DNA of 64,000 nt, from assembly GCA_928724745.1 (NCBI GenBank), contig CAKMXJ010000019.1:607637-671636 (forward strand). The letters are read 5' to 3'. The position numbers and the translations under genes are program-made. Positions 1-10,209 of the stretch are shown here, piece after piece; positions within the stretch are counted from its first letter, which is position 1, and the number at the start of each line of letters is the position of its first letter. The notes below the pieces were generated by a model that did no database searches, was not told the DNA's origin, and saw only the letters and a list, made by a program, of their open reading frames with translations. This DNA is from Anthracocystis setariae. Its lineage: Eukaryota; Basidiomycota; Ustilaginomycetes; Ustilaginales; Ustilaginaceae.

Positions 1-457
1 GTTGACATACTCGTACAGGTCTTGAACGACCTGGGAAAAGTTCTTGCTGGTTTCCTTGTGCAAGTTGCTGATGGCGATACGTGCCGCAAGGACGGCGTAG
101 TCTGGATGCGTTGTCGTCTTGTAGGCGGCCGTCTCGGCAGCAAGGTTGTCGAGCTCGACAGTGGTAACACCTTCGTAGATTCCATCAATCACCTTGCGGG
201 TGATTTCGATGGGATCGACATAGTTCTGGTCGAGACCGTAACAAAGCTTTGAGATTCTTGCGGTGACCTTGTCGAACTTGACGACCTCCTTGCGGCCGTC
301 TGAGAGAAGGAACAAGGAAGCGAAGCGAAGGGAGGAAAGATGTTTAGCAGGTTGGATTGTGTTGAGCCAGTGCCAACGCGCGACGGTGACGATGACATGC
401 GCGGTTGAAAGCGCGTCGAGAAAGGAGAGACTTACCTCGTTTGTATACGTAGATCAT
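1..457 (-). CDS. RNR1: Ribonucleoside-diphosphate reductase large subunit, N-terminal part (runs off the left edge)
   Basis: The protein begins MIYVYKR in a 22-nt first exon (436-457). A GTAAGT...CAG intron (300-435, 136 nt) is removed in phase 1. The second exon (1-299) reads [25 protein letters not shown] and continues through [25 protein letters not shown] and [16 protein letters not shown]. This is the ATP-cone and the start of the catalytic alpha subunit of class Ia ribonucleotide reductase, which makes dNTPs from NDPs with the small R2 subunit in the cytosol. About 107 residues of a protein that is normally about 850-890 residues are present. The start is supported by agreement with family N-termini. 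The gene lies divergently from the RING/PH/VWA gene across 3.5 kb; two ACGCGT boxes 0.7 kb upstream fit S-phase control. Confidence 0.93.
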
Positions 458-1005
458 GTTGTGGATATGAGCGCAATTCGAATGCGATGTGGCGGGCAGG
501 AAGCCTCGAGGTATATGGAGGGTGATGTGATGCGATGTTGATGATGATGATGATGTGGATGAGAGCAAATGCTCAGCAAACAGCAAGGGCGTTGGGAATG
601 AATGCAATGGCGTGCGCAAGATTGAAGTGAGGATGCAAGTCCAGAATGCGAAAGCAGAAGGGAGAAGGGGCCAAAAGAGGAGAAGGACAAGTGCGACGAT
701 GGAGGGAGAAGAACAAAAGGTAGACAGGAAACTGTACGAGCATTATATGTGAGTGTGACTGCAGAGCGCTGCGCAGAAGGGAGGGGCAAAAATTAACGTG
801 TTTGGCGCCGAGAGAGTGTTGCTCTTGGCTTGGTTCTGTTGCTCTGCAGACGTGAAACGAGGGATGAATGATTGCCAAAGTTCGCGTTGCCAGTCTCATT
901 TACACCACTCAAATGGCGACCGTGTTTTTGTCGCGTGCTGTGCTCAGCTCAGCTCAGCTTAGCCCTGCCTCTGCTTTATGTCGAATCGCGTTGAGCGCAG
1001 AAAAC

Positions 1006-1036
<31 letters not shown>

Positions 1037-1140
1037 CGGATTGGCCTAACGTGACTGCAACCGAGACTTTAGTCACCTTAGTCAGCTCCGCGTTGTCTTC
1101 GGATTCACACTGCGATGTGCAGTTGCGAAAAACGAAAACG

Positions 1141-1155
1141 ACGCGTCAGACGCGT
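1141..1155. promoter_or_regulatory. Paired ACGCGT (MCB-like) boxes upstream of RNR1
   Basis: ACGCGT occurs at 1141-1146 and 1150-1155, about 690 bp upstream of the RNR1 start; a third copy is at 1941-1946. ACGCGT is the MluI cell-cycle box bound by MBF-type factors, which control ribonucleotide reductase genes in yeasts. The sequence match is direct; function in this fungus is inferred. Confidence 0.35.
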
Positions 1156-1259
1156 TGCGTGTAAATTGCAGAACTACTGTACCGAACCACCGAGTTATAA
1201 TTTTATAGACCAACACTTTTGACGCGCGACATTGTTGAGTCGGCTTGGCTCTCTCTCTC

Positions 1260-1260
<1 letters not shown>

Positions 1261-1290
<30 letters not shown>
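1261..1290. repeat. (GT)n microsatellite
   Basis: An almost uninterrupted GT dinucleotide run of about 30 bp, preceded by a CT run. Confidence 0.95.
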
Positions 1291-1400
1291 TCAGCCTTGG
1301 TTCGGCGTTCGGATGCGAGAGCTGGGGCGTGCAAGATTCTCGGCCTAAAGACGACGCTGCTGTTCTGTCCAAGTCGCGTGCCCTCGTCTCGCGCAGTCGC

Positions 1401-1414
1401 GTACAGTACTGTAC
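1401..1414. repeat. Exact palindrome GTACAGTACTGTAC, copy 1
   Basis: A perfect 14-bp palindrome, also found at 1900-1913 and 29731-29744. Permuted or partial copies are scattered through the intergenic DNA of the window. Confidence 0.9.
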
Positions 1415-1899
1415 AGTAGTCCGTGTTCATCGCTCTGATCATCACCAAGCACCAGCCAAGACACGGCTATGCATCGCTGTTACGCTTGGTGGAAGTGTCT
1501 CTAGTTAACAGTCGGCGGTGTTCTCCACGGGACATGGAACCGGCTCGGGTTTTGCACTTGAGCATGCCCCGCATTTATCTTTCACTCAACAAGCAACGTC
1601 CGATCCGCCCATCGTCGATCCAGATTCGTCCTCGACAGCCACATCGGTCTGTAGCCTGTCACTCAATCGATGATCCAACGCTTGATCGCCGAGGGCCGCA
1701 GCCAAACGTTGAAGTGCGGGGCGGTGTGCTGATGCCAGGAGTCTTGCTAGAGTCTTGTCGCTAAACATTTCACGCGGTCCAGAGACGCTTTAACGAGGGG
1801 CTTGTGTTACCGCAGCTTACCGCACCACGATCGCTACCAGTCGAGCGTTGACTGTGCATGCAACGCTTGAATTCATTCGACGTGAATCTTGCAGGTAAG

Positions 1900-1913
1900 G
1901 TACAGTACTGTAC
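1900..1913. repeat. Exact palindrome GTACAGTACTGTAC, copy 2
   Basis: Identical 14-bp palindrome 499 bp from copy 1, in the same intergenic region. Confidence 0.9.
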
Positions 1914-2150
1914 AGTCCAGCTGCCACGCTACAACAGCCAACGCGTCGAGCGTCGAGCATCTTGGACGGGCAAAGACGGCGTCTCTGACTGTGCAGCCAC
2001 GCACAGCGTGATTGCGAGATTTTACACGTTGAGGCCGATGCATCACAGCATGGTCCAGGGCAGATCAAGCCGAACCATGCATCTTGTCTGAGATTCATCG
2101 TTTCCAAGTCGCAGGCCAAGTTGCTTGCGCCTTTGCAATCGCCACGAGGC

Positions 2151-2151
<1 letters not shown>

Positions 2152-2201
<50 letters not shown>
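2152..2201. repeat. A50 homopolymer
   Basis: About 50 consecutive adenines after GAGGCC. It could be a poly(A) tail relic or simple slippage; no retroposed gene body is visible next to it. Confidence 0.95.
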
Positions 2202-2204
<3 letters not shown>

Positions 2205-2977
2205 TTTCACGACGGCTTTACGAATTCGCAGCTCGGCCATGAAAATTTTGGCCGCCCACTCCTGTGACTACTCTGCATATCTTTCTGTACCGCATTGAAA
2301 GTCCGACTGCTTGGTGGGATCCAAGCTTGACTATTGCTTGCACCATTCCAGCCTCAAACACAACAACTCAACCTTGAGGCTGCAAAGCCAACAGAGATGC
2401 AATGGTACCTCCTAGGCTTTCCAGTAACAGTCATTTGATGGGTACAGTAGAGCTGGGCAACGACAAAGACAGAGGTTGCGGCGCAGATCAAAGGGCGAAT
2501 AGAGTTGCAGAGTCGCCATCGTTCCTTGCAGTCGGTGAATGCAGGCCACAAGCATTCATTGGGACCTCGGAACCAATTTCAGAGCCTGTTGCAGTTTTCC
2601 GCTGCATAGATTGGTGTACAGCGAGCGGGTGTGCAGACCACCAACGGCAACGCCTCAAGCCTCACTTTCCCCCCCAGACGGCATTCGCCCATCCAACGGC
2701 TTCAAAACCCGACCGGCTTGTACAGTACTGCAACCGAGCTAAGCTTTTATGCAGTCTTTTTCCGCCCTTTACCCTGCACAACTGTCCTACAGTATTGAGC
2801 CCCGTTCAATACATCTTGCATCGTGCAATTTCGAGTGGCAGATGGTGAAGGCGTTCAGCGATCCGAACCCTGAGTCCAAAGAAATCCAGAGAAAAGAAAA
2901 ACCTTGAGGCGAGGGAGGGTTCGAGCTGAGACAAGTTCCTTTGCCTTTCAGAGTGATTGTTTCATAATTGGGCGCGA

Positions 2978-3005
2978 TTTTTTTTTTTTTTTTTTTTTTT
3001 TTTTT
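2978..3005. repeat. T28 homopolymer
   Basis: About 28 consecutive thymines, followed 60 bp later by a short GAGGTC tandem repeat (3065-3088). Confidence 0.95.
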
Positions 3006-3978
3006 CCCATGAAAACTTTGTGCATGGACTGCACTCATCACTTGCGCCACTTTGCGAGGCAACCGAGGTCGAGGTCGAGGTCGAGGTTGAGTGCAGGTGA
3101 AGGTACAGGTGCCCGGTCGCATCCCAGTGGCGCCCAAACCTCATCTCGTGCGCGCTCTCTTGGGCTCGTTTTCTGTCGGAGCTTATCGTGCCGCAGTACG
3201 GCAGGGGCAGGCACCACCTCGCCGGTACGGCACATTACTGCACTGCGCTGTACAATACCGTACTGTACCTTCTGCACGCTAGGATTCACATGTCTCAGTG
3301 TAGCACTGTGCTGTACTACAGTATACTGCAATGATCTGGACCCCACTCTGCTGCTTCATGTGTGATTTTGACCTTCGTTTCTTGAACGACCGTCTTGATC
3401 AAATCTTGTCATATTCTCTTCCGCTCTGTCTCTCTCTCTTTCTCTTCGTCCCTCATACACCATCTTCAAAACAGAGCGCTTCGAGTACCCTCAAGATTTA
3501 CAGGATAATCCAACGCTTTAGTTATCTGTCGCGCTACCACAGTCCAACAACCAATTACGGTCGATACGAATCGCTTAGCCCCACTTATCGCAAGCCTCCT
3601 ATTGTGCAACTTTACAACCAATTCTCACGCTTCCAGCTTGATCATCGTCGCTGGACCTTCCACCATTGTTCGACCTGCATACAGTACCATTCCACCGCTC
3701 CTTCCACATTGGTTCCCGCATACACCTGTGCATAGGCCATAACACTTTTCCAACACGCTCACACCCCTCTGCTTCGCTCCGTACGCTTGCTTCGTGCACC
3801 CCAGTCACGCCTCGCCCCCTCGCTCAGACCTCCGTCCTCTTTTTTTCGTCGTTGCTCACCTTGGTCTTGTCAGGTCGATCAGCTGTTCGCGCATCTCTTC
3901 ATCACGGTCGCCACCTTTCTTCAAGTACCAACCATCCCATTTCCCCTGCTTCGTATCCTCTATCACCGCTTCATCATC

Positions 3979-6900
3979 ATGGGTCTCTTTGACGTAGGCT
4001 CCCTCCGCGTCAAGAAACTTTCAAGTTATCGAGATCTCTCCAACGCTGATTCAAAAGCTTTGCGCCGTGATAACCACCCAACCAACACTTCCAATCTCTC
4101 GCCCTATTCGGACGCACGCCTTGGCGCTTCCACACGCTCCCTTTCCGCCAATCATGCTTCTCCATATCCGATCGGCTCCCCGCCGCCCCGCCCCCAACGT
4201 AGCGTCTCCACCGTCACTCCCAGAGATGCAGCCAGGCAGTCCAAACTCGAACGTATGATGGGCGCTGGTGTGCCTCAAGTGCAAGTACTTGTCCGCCAAG
4301 AGCGTCGCATCCCGTCCGCACTTGCCGAACACTCGTCTCTTACAGCCGACTCCTCCTACCACTCTCGCCACGCCCACAATCCTTCCATTTCGCAGACCAC
4401 CATTCTTGGCTCAACGATCCCCAGGACAAAGTCGATTTCCGAGATGAGCCACTCACAATCTTCCTACTCGAGAACCTTCTCAACCGACATCTCCAACAGC
4501 TTCGCAGGCGCCACCACCTTCACAGAGATGGCCGAGGTCGACTGTCCCGTTTGTCTCGAGCCGCTCTCTCACCGACTCGCCGGCGAAAAGCCTCATGTCG
4601 TGCCATCTTGCGGACATGCCCTACACAATGCGTGCTTCACCGCCATCTACGGTCCTCCCGAGGCGCTACTAGCCGCTCAGAACCCAGCTAGCGGTTTGCG
4701 CAATGCCGGCTCCGCTTCCAGGCACAGCGTCAGCCCACCGGGCATGTGTGGAGTCTGCCGAAAGCCCATTTCTCTTGGCGAAGCCAACACCACCAAATCC
4801 CACAAACTTGCAGGCATCAAACGATCCCCTACCCATCCTCCCGGACTCGATTCCTCCTTGCCTTTCACCAACCACGCTACCGCCCCGGACGCGCACCACG
4901 ATGATCCGCTCGAGCCTACACCGGCGCTCAAGTCAAGGCAGCTCATGAGCTCGGCGGCTTCCATCTCATCTACCTCCTCCATCATCCATACCCTTCCTAT
5001 CCTTCGAGCCAGGCCCGAGTTCCCCACCATCTACTGCAAATCAGATGTCAAGCACAGCGCCAAGCTCAACGTTGTCTCGGTTCTCTCCATCGAGGTTCCC
5101 AGCCGTCGCTCTCCTCACGACGCTCGCGAACAAGCGCTCGACACCATCTCGGATGGGTTTGCCCACGACAACAGTGCCAACGCCGAGCGCGAAGCTGACG
5201 ACTCCTACTCGGACGATCTCAAGCGTAGCGGTTCCGGATGCTACGCTGCTACCGGAGAGCCTCCAGCCGATCCTAGTCGAAGCCCGATGCCAGACTCCCA
5301 TGTCAGCTTCACTGAGGAGGGCGACAAACACCATGTTATGGCGCAGCTCAACTCGCCCATCGACGAAGGCTTCTGTTACAGCACCACCCCAGCCGTGGCT
5401 CCCATCCCGAATCCTACCCAGGCCATTCTCGAGGACTTGCAGCAGCGTGTTGCCGACTGGAAGGGCCACTCGATCGAGCACTTTGGCCCACTGATTCTGC
5501 ACGACTTGCTCAACATCCGACAAGCCTCGGTGGTTCGTGAGTTCCACGTCTACCTCTTCCAGGAGGCGCTGCTCTGCGTCACTGAGGAGAGACGCAAAGG
5601 TCTTAGTCGCTTCGTCTCGGGCGCGCATTCGAACGGAGTCGCCGAGGCGGATGTGGCGGCCAAGCCTGCGCTCAAGCTCAAGGGCCGCATCTATCTTCGC
5701 CACATTCGACGCGTGTTGGATACCTCGGTAGCAAATGAGCACAGCCTCAGCATCACCATGGATGACGAGAACCTGGATCAATTCGTTCTTTGCTTCAGAG
5801 ACACGGGCACTATGGATGTATGGCGATCGCGTCTGGCGCAGCTCACTCAGGGCGCCGGCGCTTCTCCCAAGACGCAAAACGTCGAGCTGCACGCCGAGAC
5901 GCACAGCCCGGCTGCTCAGTCGGATGCTTCCGACCAGCAAAAATCAGCGTCAGAGCCTATCGAGCCTCCCAGTGCTACAGGTTTGAATCCACATCGCTCT
6001 GCCGCTCCTCAGCATCTCACTAGCGGCTCGGCATCTGTCCTGAGCGGCAAGACAGGATCTCAGCAGGGTGCGCCTACGCTGCCTTTTCGCAACAGCAACA
6101 GGTTGTCCACCGTCAGCTCGAGTCTACACAGCAACAGCAATCCCTCGCAGCGCGTCTCGACCGCAAGCGACACCGTGCCCACCTACCAGCAGTGGGCCAG
6201 TTCGGGCGGTCTCGACCCTCGTCTGCCGCCTCCGAGCATGCTTCCTCACACCCCGATCGACCTAGTGCTGATGATCTCGGTTCCGGCGGTGCTGCCTGAG
6301 CACTACTCTGGCTCGATCAATTCGTCGGCAGCGCTCAAATTGCGACTCATCCGTTCGTCGCTCGACTTTATCATCCATTGTCTCGGACCAAACGATCGTG
6401 TTTCGCTGATAGCATTTACAGTCGGTCTAGAAGGTGGTGTCAAGAGAACCGGCTTGTTGAACCCTCAGCGAGAGCCAAGCCGTCGCCTCCTGGAGGAGTT
6501 TGTCGAGAACATCGGCCGTCCTTGGGATGTGGCCAATCAAGACCCGTTCAGCGTCGATCTGAGCATGCTCGGAGGCTCGAGTGACCGCATCGACTCGGTC
6601 ACTGCGGTCAATGTGGGTCTGGACGTGGTGCTCGGCAGGAAAGCCAAGAACCCTGTGACAAGTATGATGCTCGTCAACGACACATCGCACGGACCTAAGC
6701 GCAACCAGATGGATCTGGTCATGGCGCGAGCCGAGGCAGCCAACGTGGCTATTCACTGCTTTGGTTATGGCAAGACGCACGATCCCTCTTCGCTCTGGTT
6801 GATCTCGAACCATACGCATGGATCGTACACGTTTGTGCGCGAGTGGTACCAGTTGCGAGAATGTCTCGCCGGCTGTCTTGGCTCGATGATGTCGGTTGCG

Positions 6901-7878
6901 CTGACGGATGTCAAGGTGCACATTGCGGTTCCGCAGGACAATCACTTCCGCATCCGAAAGATTGCAGGTCTTCCCGGGGCTATCATCTCTTCGTCCGGCA
7001 AAGACGTGGATATCGATGTTGGCGAAATCAAGTTTGGAGAAGCCAAGGATTTGTTGGTTGAGCTCGAACTTGACATTGCAAGCTTACTTCCGACGTTGCT
7101 CGAATATCAGAGCGAGAGTAAGAGCATCGGTCCTGGCCCCATTGAGCAGGGAAGTGCGACGGATGACTTTATGCAGAGGATGGGGATTCAGGATCTCAGC
7201 TTGGTTGAATCGGACGGACAGGATGGATTCCTCGAGCAGATGGTGGAGGAGATCGGAGTGTTTGAGGCGGATGTTAGCTTCAAAGACCCTGCCACGGGAA
7301 TGATGACTTCACGTCTGCCTCACCCAGGTATTCTGACGCTGGAGATCGATACGCACTCGATCGATCCGTTGACCAATGGTCCTCCTGGATTGGCAGCGAT
7401 CGTGGCGGAGCCTACAGTGACTCGTCGACGATTGGAAGTGCTGGTTTCGGAGATGATCACTCGCTCGCTCCTGCTGATTTCGAGGAAAAACTATGGCCAG
7501 GCGCTCAAAGTGATCACCGAAACGCGGCGAATCATCGATACGGTGGTGCGAGCGCTCAACGGGCCGAATCAGAACAAGCGACGATCGCTAGTGGTGCATC
7601 GCTCAAATCAGCGAAGAGTGCGAGAAGCCGCCAACCAGCGCACGATCAACTCGCTGATGGCCATGATGTCGGATCTCGACGTCCTCAGTGAGGGTCTCGA
7701 GCATCAGCATCGTTCCAGCTTTGATCGGGACGGCAGGAACTTTGGTGCCCAACAGGCCATGATTCTGAGAGACCAAAAGGCTTGGACAGCGCGGACTGAT
7801 ACGGAGTATCTGTACTTCAGGGATGACAATGCCGCGGCGTTCACGGCTTGGAGTGCGAGTTTTGCCAGTTTACGCTAG
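3979..7878 (+). CDS. RING-H2/PH/VWA protein of the Far1/Ste5 mating-scaffold type
   Basis: Single-exon ORF of 1,299 residues from MGLFDVGSL. The frame stays open 64 codons further upstream, but that part is pyrimidine-rich leader and ATG 3979 is the first plausible start. A RING-H2 finger spans residues 189-260 (CPVC, then CGH..H, then CGVC). A PH-like domain spans about 513-622 (from IRQASVVREFHVYLF to VWRSRLAQL). A von Willebrand A domain starts near 760 (PIDLVLMISV); its metal site is degenerate, lacking DxSxS. This order is known for Ste5/Far1-type pheromone-pathway scaffolds of basidiomycetes, which bring G-beta-gamma and the MAPK cascade to the membrane. The N-terminal 180 residues and the linker between RING and PH are Ser/Thr/Pro-rich and probably disordered. 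The role is inferred from domain order; an unrelated RING-VWA ubiquitin ligase is the main alternative. Confidence 0.8.
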   Translation: MGLFDVGSLRVKKLSSYRDLSNADSKALRRDNHPTNTSNLSPYSDARLGASTRSLSANHASPYPIGSPPPRPQRSVSTVTPRDAARQSKLERMMGAGVPQVQVLVRQERRIPSALAEHSSLTADSSYHSRHAHNPSISQTTILGSTIPRTKSISEMSHSQSSYSRTFSTDISNSFAGATTFTEMAEVDCPVCLEPLSHRLAGEKPHVVPSCGHALHNACFTAIYGPPEALLAAQNPASGLRNAGSASRHSVSPPGMCGVCRKPISLGEANTTKSHKLAGIKRSPTHPPGLDSSLPFTNHATAPDAHHDDPLEPTPALKSRQLMSSAASISSTSSIIHTLPILRARPEFPTIYCKSDVKHSAKLNVVSVLSIEVPSRRSPHDAREQALDTISDGFAHDNSANAEREADDSYSDDLKRSGSGCYAATGEPPADPSRSPMPDSHVSFTEEGDKHHVMAQLNSPIDEGFCYSTTPAVAPIPNPTQAILEDLQQRVADWKGHSIEHFGPLILHDLLNIRQASVVREFHVYLFQEALLCVTEERRKGLSRFVSGAHSNGVAEADVAAKPALKLKGRIYLRHIRRVLDTSVANEHSLSITMDDENLDQFVLCFRDTGTMDVWRSRLAQLTQGAGASPKTQNVELHAETHSPAAQSDASDQQKSASEPIEPPSATGLNPHRSAAPQHLTSGSASVLSGKTGSQQGAPTLPFRNSNRLSTVSSSLHSNSNPSQRVSTASDTVPTYQQWASSGGLDPRLPPPSMLPHTPIDLVLMISVPAVLPEHYSGSINSSAALKLRLIRSSLDFIIHCLGPNDRVSLIAFTVGLEGGVKRTGLLNPQREPSRRLLEEFVENIGRPWDVANQDPFSVDLSMLGGSSDRIDSVTAVNVGLDVVLGRKAKNPVTSMMLVNDTSHGPKRNQMDLVMARAEAANVAIHCFGYGKTHDPSSLWLISNHTHGSYTFVREWYQLRECLAGCLGSMMSVALTDVKVHIAVPQDNHFRIRKIAGLPGAIISSSGKDVDIDVGEIKFGEAKDLLVELELDIASLLPTLLEYQSESKSIGPGPIEQGSATDDFMQRMGIQDLSLVESDGQDGFLEQMVEEIGVFEADVSFKDPATGMMTSRLPHPGILTLEIDTHSIDPLTNGPPGLAAIVAEPTVTRRRLEVLVSEMITRSLLLISRKNYGQALKVITETRRIIDTVVRALNGPNQNKRRSLVVHRSNQRRVREAANQRTINSLMAMMSDLDVLSEGLEHQHRSSFDRDGRNFGAQQAMILRDQKAWTARTDTEYLYFRDDNAAAFTAWSASFASLR

Positions 7879-9222
7879 GTGATCGCGCATCAGGTTGCTG
7901 TACGCTCTTTTGCGATCCGGTATTGCAATGCATAGATCTTTTTAGAGTTAGATTTGTTCGGCTAAGTTGCCGACTTTGAGGTGGTTGCGATAGCGGATGA
8001 AGTGATGCTTGACGAAAGCTTGGATTGAGCTTTTGTGGCGCGAGATGTGGCTGATACGGGGTTGTTGGCAGATGGAATTGGGGGTCGCTACCGATGGATT
8101 GGTTTGTAGATCTGCATAATGAGGTTCAGTTTATAAAAGTGTGTGAGAGTGCGATGAGCATTCAACTGGATAAGGGAGAGTCAAGGGTTTATGGGTTGTG
8201 CCAAGACCCGGCCAAGACGTTTTCAGTGTGCTGCGGGTTGCCACAACTCTAGCAACTGTACGGGACGGCTACTCATTGCGCAGATGACTGAAGATGCAGG
8301 AACAATGGGTGAGCGAGTGGGTCCGGCGTCTGGCATGTGAAGGGAGTTATGAAAGGGAACCATGATTCGCAGATTGGTGGAACCATCTTTGCTCGGGATT
8401 TGCTGCATTTGGCAAGACGAGAAATGGTTGCAAGCTCTTGGTTGACGATTCGAGCAAAGGACAGTGGTACCGGTGAGAGGAGGACCCTGAACAGCACAAC
8501 ACGCCATATCACGCAGGATTCGAGAAAGCTGCCATCAGACCATCCATCCTTGTCACGATGGACACGACACAGCGCCAAGCAGAGCCAAGACGCTACGGTA
8601 GTTGGAAGCTCGCCAAGAGCGCCAGCGACCAAAAGCACAAAAGTGGAATGCCAAGAAGTAGTTGTCTTGGCTCTGTTCGAAAAGAAACAGAGTGCAAATA
8701 CTGCAATAATAATACGAAAATGATTTTCTTTTGGTTGCCAATGTGAATCACAGTCACAGTAGCGCGCTCCAAGTCTCGGCGTGGCAACAACACAATGCCA
8801 AGAGAAACTTCGTAGCTTGGCCATGCCTAATTCACTTTAGCAAAAGCTTAACGGCCAAGCTTTTCAGCACATCAGCCAGCCAGCCAGCCAGCCAGCTCGC
8901 TTGCTTGGCTCGGTCGTCTTGGACTCTGCCTCCCTTGGGCTTGCCGAACCCGAGATGTGCGCTTTCGGTGTCTGCAATATGCATGGGCGTGTGTACATCA
9001 GAGGAGGGTTAGAGATATATATCATGGGCTTAGGCTCGGGATGGTCAAGGGTTCGTGATCACCTTGCCGCTACTTGCTCGTTGCTCTACCCTCGTACGCC
9101 GGCTGAGCTCTTGAGCATCGTCCCTCGCCATCTTTTACACATACCAACCCCATACTATCTCGTGTCATTTACTGTCAGATACACAAACAGCTGCTGTCTG
9201 TCCCAGCAGGAACAACCTAAGC
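7879..9222. other. Intergenic region, nothing recognised
   Basis: No ORF with credible composition. The first 300 bp are T-rich and probably hold the 3' UTR of the scaffold gene. A short (CCAG)n stretch lies at 8873-8894, and the last 200 bp are CT-rich leader for the next gene. Confidence 0.6.
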
Positions 9223-9729
9223 ATGCCGCTTCTCACCTCTCGTAAAGCCACTGAGGGTGGATCGTCTTCCGCCTCGGTGCGCACTCGCTCTTCTGCCTCT
9301 TCACACCGTTCGAGTGGTACATCCTCTTCGCATCGTGCATCCGAACTTCGTGCACGATACGAAATGGCGCAAGCTATTCAAAAACCCTGGCCCCTACACC
9401 TGCTCGAAAACGGCGTCAAACCACCTTGCCACCTCCCCACCGCCAACGCAGTCAGCAGCACTCGCTCTGTCAACCACCCGCACGCCTCGTCTGCTAGTCG
9501 AAGGGAATCCAGAACCACCACCAACGTCGCCACACTCGCCGAGTTGGACGTGACATCGTCAAAGAGGAAACCGAAGCGCAACTCGCTCGAAAGATTGAGT
9601 CTCTCTCCAACTCTGACTTTGACCAGCTGGATCAGGAGAAGCAGCAAGGATTCAGATAAGAGTGCATCGTCGAGTGCATCTTCGAGTACGAACACCAGTC
9701 CCACGGCGTCTCCCAACCAACTCCTTTGA
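9223..9729 (+). CDS. Small Ser/Arg-rich protein, unrecognised
   Basis: ORF of 168 residues from ATG 9223 in a CT-rich context. Composition is extreme: Ser is roughly a quarter of residues, with Arg/Lys clusters (KRKPKRNSLERLSLSP) and an S/T-only tail. No domain, signal peptide or membrane segment is visible. A short less biased block, ELRARYEMAQAIQKPWPLHL, near residues 46-66 is the likeliest conserved part. The KRKPKRNS segment could be a nuclear localisation signal or a basophilic kinase site. A GC-rich low-complexity ORF could arise by chance, so the gene call is moderate. A C-run and an A-run follow the stop codon. Confidence 0.5.
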   Translation: MPLLTSRKATEGGSSSASVRTRSSASSHRSSGTSSSHRASELRARYEMAQAIQKPWPLHLLENGVKPPCHLPTANAVSSTRSVNHPHASSASRRESRTTTNVATLAELDVTSSKRKPKRNSLERLSLSPTLTLTSWIRRSSKDSDKSASSSASSSTNTSPTASPNQLL

Positions 9730-10209
9730 ATCTCACATAGATTCTCGTCCCGCACCTCATCATATCCCCCCCCCCCCTCACGTATACCCCGCTGTCATCC
9801 ATCGCACTGTCTCGCTAGTACTAAGCTTCCATTCAAATGCATTCCATCTCCTCATCCAACTCGCTGCGACCGTGACTTTGCATCTTGCAACTGAATCGGT
9901 TCTCCCGAACTTGGAAACTTTGGGCCTCAGTCACACTGGCAACCCGCAGCTGCGCAGCAACCATACCGTATAGTGGGGGGGAAATTAGGATGGGTTGTTG
10001 CTTATCTGGCTAATTTACAAAAAAAAAAAAAAAAAAGATGAGAGAGAATGAACAGAGAGCATTCTTGTGGATTTTGCAGGTGAAGGCTGTAAGTGGGTGG
10101 AAAGATCGTGTGGGATTTGGCTTCCCTTTTTTGGTGCCTGTACGAGTTGGTGATGGCGGGGGGGGGGGGAGGTGATGCTCCAGTTCAAAGTCGTAAGGAT
10201 GGATTACAT
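9730..10209. other. Convergent 3' region
   Basis: No gene seen. Contains homopolymer runs (C run near 9770, A run about 10018-10036, G run near 10159) between two converging genes; probably 3' UTRs and terminators of both. Confidence 0.6.

Larger units (their letters stand above)
458..3978. other. RNR1 to scaffold-gene intergenic region, no convincing gene
   Basis: These 3.5 kb hold no ORF with protein-like composition. They contain an A28 run (1006-1033), a GT repeat, an A50 run, a T28 run, a GAGGTC repeat, two exact copies of the palindrome GTACAGTACTGTAC, and several partial copies (around 2719, 3250 and 3310). The final 600 bp are pyrimidine-rich (CT tracts, 3418-3460), as expected for the promoter and 5' leader of the + strand gene that follows. 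Confidence 0.7.

Noticed and set aside
5041..5940. 299-codon minus-strand ORF inside the scaffold gene
   Set aside because: It mirrors the GC-rich codons of the + strand gene, has no recognisable domain, and the + frame carries the clear PH domain there.
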